Source: Lachnospiraceae bacterium
Lineage (GTDB): Bacteria; Bacillota; Clostridia; Lachnospirales; Lachnospiraceae
Reading direction: 5' to 3'
DNA length: 8,492 bases
Assembly (NCBI GenBank): GCA_003520205.1
Contig: DOVG01000228.1
Location: forward strand, 1-8,492
Part shown: one piece after another, positions 1 to 5,928 of the stretch
Layout: each line of letters opens with the position of its first letter
Numbering within the stretch: position 1 is the first letter of the stretch
Position numbers and translations under genes: made by a program
The notes under the pieces: model-generated
Database searches by the model: none
What the model was told of the DNA's origin: nothing
What the model saw: the letters and a program-made list of their open reading frames with translations, nothing else

Positions 1-921
1 AAAGGTCTTATTAATAACCCGTTCTCTATAGATAAGAGTAGATCCATTCATCTTACTATTACTGGTGGTACACTAGATGCAAATCATATTCCTCAGTACT
101 ATAATGTAAGATGTGAAGTTGTTTATAGAATAGCTTTTAAGGGTACTGGATCAGATGTTATAAAACCATTTAATAATAATACATCCGTATCTGGAACATT
201 CTCTTATCCTGTTCTTGATAGAAAATACTATACAGATAAACCTACAAATGTTTATCTTGTTTATGAGCCCCTGCTTCTTTCTACGAAGAGTGGTTCGACT
301 ACAAGAACATATTATGCTGATAGAGATTATATCGATATAACTACTGATGAATATACAGATGGAACAAGTGGAACACATGAGAAGTCAGCTATATATCTCA
401 TAGCTTCACATGATAACTGGGCTAAGAAGACAACAACACCTACTGACAAGTTAGTTGTATCAGGTATTAACTATAATATGTATAGAACATACTTTAGTGG
501 TTATAGAGATGTTAAAATTGTAGTAAGTAATACAGCTCTTAGTAGACCTATAGATATATATACTAATATTGGTGTACCATTTAATGATGCTACTGGTTCT
601 TATAAAAAGGATGCACATACATATTATGGTGAAGTTGAAAATGCCATAAAAAGACAGTTTGATAATTTTAATAATCCTGCTTTGTTTTCAGACAAACCAA
701 CTGTTTTCAGAAATTATCAAACAGATCCAACTGTTATAATGAGTGGTATTCCATATGGTTCATATGATGCCTCAAATGATGTGAAACCATATGATCATAT
801 CCTTCCATATTATGGAGAAGATGTAACTGATGAAGGTAGACTTTATCAGGTTACGGTAGTATATGAAAATAAAAGTTCAAATGAGAAAACATATATTACA
901 GGTGCAAAGGGGGCTAACTAA
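1..921 (+). CDS. 5'-truncated hypothetical exported protein, possible PilV/GspI-like minor pilin (C-terminal part)
   Basis: The frame is open from the first base to the TAA at 919-921, giving 306 codons, so the true start and any signal or prepilin leader lie upstream of the window. An internal ATG at 478 has no special claim to be the start, because the upstream codons are equally protein-like. The visible part is rich in Tyr, Thr, Asn and Asp, looks like an extracellular beta-rich protein and has no hydrophobic segment. Near its end (about residues 282-303 of the visible part) it has YQVTVVYEN, then KTYITGAKG. This alternating strand followed by a short polar tail resembles the end of PilV/GspI-type minor pilins. 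The stop abuts the ATG of the PilX-like gene, so the two genes are surely co-transcribed. Context supports a minor pilin, but the diagnostic N-terminus cannot be seen. Alternatively it is another secreted pilus-associated protein. The coding call is firm; the function is weak. Confidence 0.75.
   Translation, partial: KGLINNPFSIDKSRSIHLTITGGTLDANHIPQYYNVRCEVVYRIAFKGTGSDVIKPFNNNTSVSGTFSYPVLDRKYYTDKPTNVYLVYEPLLLSTKSGSTTRTYYADRDYIDITTDEYTDGTSGTHEKSAIYLIASHDNWAKKTTTPTDKLVVSGINYNMYRTYFSGYRDVKIVVSNTALSRPIDIYTNIGVPFNDATGSYKKDAHTYYGEVENAIKRQFDNFNNPALFSDKPTVFRNYQTDPTVIMSGIPYGSYDASNDVKPYDHILPYYGEDVTDEGRLYQVTVVYENKSSNEKTYITGAKGAN
906..913 (+). promoter_or_regulatory. Ribosome binding site of the PilX-like gene, inside the upstream gene
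   Basis: The purine run AAAGGGGG lies in the last codons of the preceding gene, eight bases before the ATG at 922. It supports that start and implies that translation of the two genes is coupled. Confidence 0.7.
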
Positions 922-3900
922 ATGAAGAAGTTAATCAATAAAATTAAAAAGAGTCTTCATAATACCGGTTCGAGTTTGATACTGGTTATAGTTGCTCTTT
1001 CATTCATAGGTATACTTACAGGAGCTCTTCTTACAGCTGTAGGCTATGTATATAGACAGAAGCTTTATGATTATAATGCCAGAAGTAATTTTTATTATCT
1101 TGATCAGGCTATGGACGAGATTTATTCGGGTATTGGTTCTCTTACAATGAATGATCTTATGGAAGCATACCAGAAGACAAGAGAGGAAATTATATATTTT
1201 GATCCTGCAAAGAAGACATATGTGAATATGTCTGAAGCAGATGCAAATCAGAAATTTAAAGATAATTTTGCAAAAGAACTTGCACAGGATGTTTCGTTTA
1301 AGAAAAATACTACTACTGGTAAATTTGATAAACTTATAGATGTAATTGAAAACAGTATTACTAATTCGACGATAGAACTTATTGATGATGATCTTGCAGT
1401 AAAGTATGTATATCTTATTACTGACGATAGTCACAATCAGAAGGCTATATATAAAGACGTAATTACAAGTTCTGATGATTCTAGCAAGCTTGCTAAGATA
1501 GTTATTCAGAATGTTAAGCTTAGAAGAACTGCGAAGTATGAGAGATCAACAGCTAAGGGTTCATTTCAACAGACTATTTCTACTGATATAGAGATTACTC
1601 GTCCTGATTTTGATATTTCATTTAATAATAATACAGTAGATATAAATGACCTTTTTGATTATTGTCTTATAGCTGATTCTGGAGTTGATTTTGATAGAAT
1701 TTCTTCAGACATACTTACCATAAGTGGTAATGTATATGCAGCTAATGACTTCTATAATAAAGATTATAATAATTATGGAAATTCCAGATACACAACTTAT
1801 TCAGATGCAATAGCATATAATTATGCTGATGGAACAACCAAAGATTTCAAGATGAATAAGGTATCTAATTATACTTATACAGGTGCAACTACTAATAATC
1901 TTTATAATAGAGGTAGATATACCAATAATAGTGAAACAGATGATGATTTGTATAAGGCAAATAACTTATACAATGGTAAGAATCCAAAGAGTAAGTATTC
2001 GGGATTCTATATAGATGGTGGTCGTGTATCAATACTTGCAGATAAAGTAATTGTACCTGGAAGTATTTCAGTTATGAATGGTGGTAGCCTTGCTATTTAT
2101 GGATTAAATAGTGGAGACCTTGCTGCTACTAATGTATGGACAGATGAAGTTGTTCTTGGTGGATACTCGCTTCCAACAACTAATGAGAATATTAAAACTG
2201 GTTCATCAGCAGTATTTAATTCGAATCTGTATGTTAAGGACGATACGACTATAGATTCAGAGTTTTCTAAGCTTAAGCTCGATGGTGCTTATTATGGTTT
2301 CGGTAACTCTGAACAAGTTGATGCGAGATCCTTTATTCCTACTACTGCAAAGGAAAAGGATACTGATGAAGCAAATATCTATCAGGAAATGGTTCCTGAA
2401 ACTAATGATGATGGATCTGTAAAAAAGGTTGGCAATGAAATCGTCTATAAGAAGAATGCAAAGAATGATACTTACTATAACAGAGGACACTATAACAGTA
2501 GTGCTATAATAGTAAATGGTCAGCATACTAGTCTTGATCTTTCTTCGACAAAGAGTATCTTTATAGCAGGTCGTTCTTATATAGAACTTTCTAATACAAA
2601 GGTTAGTTCCGAAGAAAGAAAGGATGATATTACAAAAGGTCGTGGTACTAGAGTAGATGCTACATCTAAGAGTACTACGTATCAGTATGATCCTAAGATT
2701 AACGACTATAAAACTGGTGAAAGTATTTCTGTTAAGAGCTCACAGCTTGCATACTATCCTAGTAAGGCTAGTGGAAAGATAATTGATGTTCTGACAGGTG
2801 CTAAGTATGGTGGTGGTCGTGAATATAAGGCGGGTAAGTATTTCCAGTTATCTGATACTAGTAGACTTAAGAATATGAATCTCATTATGAAGTACTTTGG
2901 TCAGGATGGTCTTATTCCATTAAGTGTTCAGGAAGAAACTGTTGGATCGGGTACTAATGCAAAGAAGAAAGAATATCATTATATTGATTTCGAACAGGCT
3001 GTTAGAAATATGTATTTCAATACTGCCAAGTTCTCTAGTGATTCTACTTCTGATAAGTATATTCCAAGTACTTATTCTACAGATGTAGAGGACAATATAA
3101 CTAAGTATGCCGATATACTTAAGCAAAGCTTTATTAAAGACTATTTTGATTACTTCAATTTCTGTATAAATCCTAATTCTGAGTATAAACTTGATTATAT
3201 AGGATATGAAGATGGTTATGATGATTCTAAGTATTCTACGCATGATAGATTAGGTGATTCAAGCTTTTTAGATAAATATAGAGATACAGGAATTGATACG
3301 ACTATTCTTGAACATGTAACTGCTTCTACAATTGATCGAGAAGAAGTAAATAAGAGAGCAGCAGAACTCCAAAATGTAACAAATTATGCTGACTTTATCG
3401 CTGGTCAGATTGCTATACCTGATGAGAATACTACAGCTATTAATCCTACAAATGTATATACCAGTGGTGCTATTACCAAGACTGGTAAAGTAATAGACAG
3501 CACTATTGATTATGACAAAAATGTTGAGTTCAGTGTAACTATTGATAATGATAGTAATATCTCAAGTATACTTGAAGGTGAGACAGCTTCTAACACAGCT
3601 AATGATGTAAATACAAAAGAATTCATTGAGAAGACTAATAAACATTATAATTATGTTAAAATGCTTCTTAAAGATGTAGATGCTAGTAGTGCTGAAGCTC
3701 AGTTTGTTGATGAACTTGTATCAAAAAATGGTGAAGCAGGAATTACGCCTATAAATTATTATATGAATTATGATAAGCTTGCTGAAGCATCTTTCACAGA
3801 TATAGATCCTACTAATTTGAATCTTGGTCAGTATAAAGTATGGGCATCAAAGGGCGATGTAACTATAGATAAAAATGTTACTGGAACTGAAGAAGTAACT

Positions 3901-4275
3901 GGTATTGTAGTAGCAATGGGAGATGTATACTTTAAGAATATATCCAGGTTTAATGGACTTATCATTACTGGTGGTAAGGTATATATAGGTACTAATAATG
4001 CTAGTCTTGATACTATAAGTTCAACAACTCTTTGTAGAAATATAATGAATGAAGTTCTTGCTAAAGCATCAGTATATGATGCGTCTGCTACAGGTGATGA
4101 ACAGACATGGGCTGCAAATGCTATCAAATTCTTAAGTCTGTTTAAGTCATATGAAGATGTTGCAGAAAAAGCAAAGAATGGTGATTATGCACCAGATGAG
4201 ACAGCAAGGAATGTTACATCAATTAATTATTCAGATGTAATTAAGTATAATAACTGGATGCGTAACGTTGATTAG
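922..4275 (+). CDS. Giant PilX/GspK-like minor pilin with beta-solenoid-like body
   Basis: This 1117-residue protein starts with a basic leader, MKKLINKIKKSLHNTG (1-16). A hydrophobic helix follows (about 17-45, beginning SSLILVIVALSFIGIL) and then YRQKLYDYNARSNFYYLDQA. This is a type III (prepilin) signal expected to be cut after Gly16. Position +5 of the mature protein is Leu, not Glu, as in GspK and the PilX N-terminal family, whose members sit at or near the filament tip. The body has stretches of short hydrophobic/Gly-alternating strands that look like parallel beta-solenoid: about 264-273 (ILTISGNVYA), 364-394 (IDGGRVSILA to LAIYG), 528-557 (AIIVNG to YIELS) and 976-1023 (SKGDVTIDKNV, GIVVAMGDVYF, NGLIITGGKVYIG). 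The last block resembles the C-terminal strands of Gram-positive PilX-like proteins. Proteobacterial PilX is about 200 residues and GspK about 330, so this one is several times larger. The ATG has a good Shine-Dalgarno site, and the gene abuts its upstream neighbour. Coding and prepilin calls are strong; PilX/GspK assignment is moderate. Confidence 0.88.
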   Translation: MKKLINKIKKSLHNTGSSLILVIVALSFIGILTGALLTAVGYVYRQKLYDYNARSNFYYLDQAMDEIYSGIGSLTMNDLMEAYQKTREEIIYFDPAKKTYVNMSEADANQKFKDNFAKELAQDVSFKKNTTTGKFDKLIDVIENSITNSTIELIDDDLAVKYVYLITDDSHNQKAIYKDVITSSDDSSKLAKIVIQNVKLRRTAKYERSTAKGSFQQTISTDIEITRPDFDISFNNNTVDINDLFDYCLIADSGVDFDRISSDILTISGNVYAANDFYNKDYNNYGNSRYTTYSDAIAYNYADGTTKDFKMNKVSNYTYTGATTNNLYNRGRYTNNSETDDDLYKANNLYNGKNPKSKYSGFYIDGGRVSILADKVIVPGSISVMNGGSLAIYGLNSGDLAATNVWTDEVVLGGYSLPTTNENIKTGSSAVFNSNLYVKDDTTIDSEFSKLKLDGAYYGFGNSEQVDARSFIPTTAKEKDTDEANIYQEMVPETNDDGSVKKVGNEIVYKKNAKNDTYYNRGHYNSSAIIVNGQHTSLDLSSTKSIFIAGRSYIELSNTKVSSEERKDDITKGRGTRVDATSKSTTYQYDPKINDYKTGESISVKSSQLAYYPSKASGKIIDVLTGAKYGGGREYKAGKYFQLSDTSRLKNMNLIMKYFGQDGLIPLSVQEETVGSGTNAKKKEYHYIDFEQAVRNMYFNTAKFSSDSTSDKYIPSTYSTDVEDNITKYADILKQSFIKDYFDYFNFCINPNSEYKLDYIGYEDGYDDSKYSTHDRLGDSSFLDKYRDTGIDTTILEHVTASTIDREEVNKRAAELQNVTNYADFIAGQIAIPDENTTAINPTNVYTSGAITKTGKVIDSTIDYDKNVEFSVTIDNDSNISSILEGETASNTANDVNTKEFIEKTNKHYNYVKMLLKDVDASSAEAQFVDELVSKNGEAGITPINYYMNYDKLAEASFTDIDPTNLNLGQYKVWASKGDVTIDKNVTGTEEVTGIVVAMGDVYFKNISRFNGLIITGGKVYIGTNNASLDTISSTTLCRNIMNEVLAKASVYDASATGDEQTWAANAIKFLSLFKSYEDVAEKAKNGDYAPDETARNVTSINYSDVIKYNNWMRNVD

Positions 4276-4279
4276 GAGG
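4274..4279 (+). promoter_or_regulatory. Ribosome binding site deciding the start of the GspH/FimT-like gene
   Basis: AGGAGG overlaps the TAG stop of the upstream gene (4273-4275) and lies six bases before the ATG at 4286. It argues against the in-frame TTG at 4268, which lies upstream of this site and has no comparable site of its own. Confidence 0.85.
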
Positions 4280-4285
4280 TCATAC

Positions 4286-4906
4286 ATGATTAGGAGTATT
4301 AGAAATCATAAGGGATACTCGTTTGTAGAAATGATAATTGTAATAGCAATAATCATTGTTCTATCTGCTATGGCACTTGTATCACTTACTATAATTAATT
4401 CAGCGAGAGCAAAGGATGCTGCAATAAATACAGGCGAGGAAATTAATACATTAAAGCAGAAGTGTATGAATATGACTCCTGATGATCTTGATGCAGATGG
4501 AAAGCCTGTAGGAAATTATGATGGATGGGCTTTGGCAATGTATAGAACATCGGATGATAAAGTTGCTATATGTCTTACGAAACATGTCAGCGCTAGTGCT
4601 CCTGATACAAATTTGGCTTCAGTATTAAACACATATGTTCCTGTTGAATATAATGCGACTTCTACTTATGGTACAGTTAATACTGATGATGATCTTGAGA
4701 ATTCAGAGAATAATATAGTATTTTCCAAGAGGGTAGATGTTAAGGATCCTTCTGGAAATAGTATCACAACTACTCCGATATATATTTCCTTCGGTAAAAG
4801 AGGAAATTGTATATCTGGATCGGGAGAGTATCACTTCCATAAAGCTAATGGCAATCAAGTTGCCAGAGTTAAAGTAAATGATGATGGTAGTGTATTAATT
4901 AAGTAG
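4286..4906 (+). CDS. Prepilin / minor pseudopilin, GspH/FimT-like
   Basis: This 206-residue protein begins MIRSIRNHKG followed by YSFVEMIIVIAIIIVLSAMA. That is a classic type IV prepilin leader: short, basic, ending in Gly10, with mature Tyr+1 and the conserved Glu+5 (residue 15). Residues 16-38 form the hydrophobic N-terminal helix that packs in the filament core, and a polar helix runs on to about residue 60. The C-terminal region (about 166-206) reads YISFGKRGNC, then a short loop, GEYHFH, QVARVKV and DDGSVLIK. This layout is close to the C-terminal sheet of GspH/FimT minor pilins (I-F-x-x-x-G ... G-x-V). Three cysteines (60, 96, 175) would face outside the membrane after export. The start at 4286 is chosen over TTG 4268 because it follows an ideal AGGAGG and gives a 10-residue leader like that of the next gene. 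It probably needs a prepilin peptidase encoded elsewhere. Prepilin identity is near certain; subtype is moderate. Confidence 0.92.
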   Translation: MIRSIRNHKGYSFVEMIIVIAIIIVLSAMALVSLTIINSARAKDAAINTGEEINTLKQKCMNMTPDDLDADGKPVGNYDGWALAMYRTSDDKVAICLTKHVSASAPDTNLASVLNTYVPVEYNATSTYGTVNTDDDLENSENNIVFSKRVDVKDPSGNSITTTPIYISFGKRGNCISGSGEYHFHKANGNQVARVKVNDDGSVLIK

Positions 4907-4920
4907 AGAGGGGCTGAGAG

Positions 4921-5904
4921 ATGTTGAAAAATCTACATAATAATAAGGGTTTCACGTTTGTGGAACTCATGGTTTCCATTGCAATACTTGCTCTGATTGC
5001 AACAGCCATAGTTGGTGTCATGTCATCAAATTCATTGGTATTTAGAAAATCTAAAGCAGATCTAGATGTTCAAAATGAAGCTATGGATTCACTTAACCAA
5101 CTTGAAAATGATATCATGCAGGCAAAATATATATATATTGAGGCTGGATCAAATAAGTATACGTGTGAGTCTGATAAGAATTTTCTGACAACCCAGACAT
5201 CGCATGCAATAGCTGGTGCTACAGGACTTTCAGGTATTGATTATACAAGTACAGACTCAATTATAACCAGTCTTGTAAAGCTTAGTCCTACCGATCTTGA
5301 TGATATATATAAGAAGTTTAAGCTTTCATCAGATCCTTCAGGTAATCGTAAGAAGTTTGACTCTTACTATAATAAGGTAAGATATATGTCTTTACAGGAT
5401 AGGATAATATATGGAGCATTTGTTGATTCTGGCATAGGAGATGGTACTAATAATACATTTCAGTCTCTTAATGAAGCTGATGATTTAAATATATCAACTA
5501 TAAAGCTTGTTTATCCTGTTAAGCTTTCATCACCGGTTATTCAAACCTATACTCTTGATGATGGTTCAACAGCTGTTGAAAAGATTTATTATGAAGCTTG
5601 TGTTGTTACCTATACAGTATCAGGTAATACACTTCATATTCAGAAAGATTATTATGATAATTCGTTTTCGTTTGATTTAACAAGACAAACCTCCAGTGAT
5701 TATACTGATCTTCTTTCTGGAAATCTTGTAGGTAATATAGATAGCAAGAGTAATTCTATCAGATTAAACCAAATGTTTGATAAGAATACTCGTAAATATA
5801 ATTCAGAAAGAACAATAGCAATACGTAACTCATATGTTCTTAGAGATCAGGAAGATGTGGAAGCAGCTGCTACACCAACACCTACACCTACACCGACTCC
5901 ATAA
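4921..5904 (+). CDS. Prepilin / minor pseudopilin, PilW/GspJ-like, with (Thr-Pro)5 tail
   Basis: This 327-residue protein starts MLKNLHNNKG and then FTFVELMVSIAILALIATAI. It has a 10-residue basic leader ending in Gly10, mature Phe+1, Glu+5 (residue 15) and a hydrophobic core helix to about residue 35. The following segment, DSLNQLENDIMQAKYIYIEA (56-75), matches the style of PilW/GspJ proteins, where a helix with L-x-x-D-I-x-x-A leads into the globular domain. The domain that follows (about 150-300) has beta strands such as STIKLVYPVKL and EACVVTYTVSGNTLHIQKDY. The protein ends EAAA followed by five Thr-Pro pairs (318-327) directly before the stop, which is unusual for a pilin and suggests an exposed, extended tail. 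GAGAGGGG (4906-4913) lies seven bases before the ATG and overlaps the upstream stop codon. Prepilin identity is near certain; PilW versus GspJ or a clade-specific type is not settled. Confidence 0.92.
   Translation: MLKNLHNNKGFTFVELMVSIAILALIATAIVGVMSSNSLVFRKSKADLDVQNEAMDSLNQLENDIMQAKYIYIEAGSNKYTCESDKNFLTTQTSHAIAGATGLSGIDYTSTDSIITSLVKLSPTDLDDIYKKFKLSSDPSGNRKKFDSYYNKVRYMSLQDRIIYGAFVDSGIGDGTNNTFQSLNEADDLNISTIKLVYPVKLSSPVIQTYTLDDGSTAVEKIYYEACVVTYTVSGNTLHIQKDYYDNSFSFDLTRQTSSDYTDLLSGNLVGNIDSKSNSIRLNQMFDKNTRKYNSERTIAIRNSYVLRDQEDVEAAATPTPTPTPTP
5872..5901 (+). repeat. Six-base Thr-Pro coding repeat, five units
   Basis: Five tandem ACN-CCN units encode the last ten residues of the PilW/GspJ-like protein. 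The units differ at synonymous positions (CCA, CCT, CCT, CCG, CCA, with ACT once for ACA). Changes in unit number would alter the tail by two residues and keep the frame, so this is a length-variable linker rather than an on/off switch. Confidence 0.8.
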
Positions 5905-5910
5905 ATTGAA

Positions 5911-5917
5911 AGGAAGG
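5911..5917 (+). promoter_or_regulatory. Ribosome binding site of the large secreted protein gene
   Basis: AGGAAGG in the 24-base gap precedes the ATG at 5929 by eleven bases. It is the only purine-rich site near a start codon followed by a signal peptide, so it fixes the start. Confidence 0.75.
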
Positions 5918-5928
5918 AATACAAAGAA

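Noticed and set aside
478..480. Internal ATG as the start of the first gene
   Set aside because: The frame is open and protein-like all the way back to base 1, and no Shine-Dalgarno site is seen just before 478. The gene is cut by the window, not short.
1624..1662. Dockerin-like phrase (NNTVDINDLFDY) in the giant pilin
   Set aside because: Only one partial copy, without the full calcium-loop Asp/Asn pattern or a second repeat; likely chance.
1000..4127. Several minus-strand open frames inside the giant pilin gene (1000-1434, 2257-2526, 2920-3243, 3828-4127)
   Set aside because: Their products are runs of Ile, Ser, Leu and Cys, as expected from the complement of AT-rich coding DNA. They lie wholly inside a well-supported gene.
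4268..4285. TTG start six codons upstream of the GspH/FimT-like gene's ATG
   Set aside because: It precedes the AGGAGG site, overlaps the end of the upstream gene and would lengthen the leader with no support; ATG 4286 has ideal spacing.
5127..5138. Six AT dinucleotides in the PilW-like gene as a phase-variation tract
   Set aside because: Too short for a convincing slippage switch in an AT-rich genome, and it encodes a normal part of the protein (KYIYIE).
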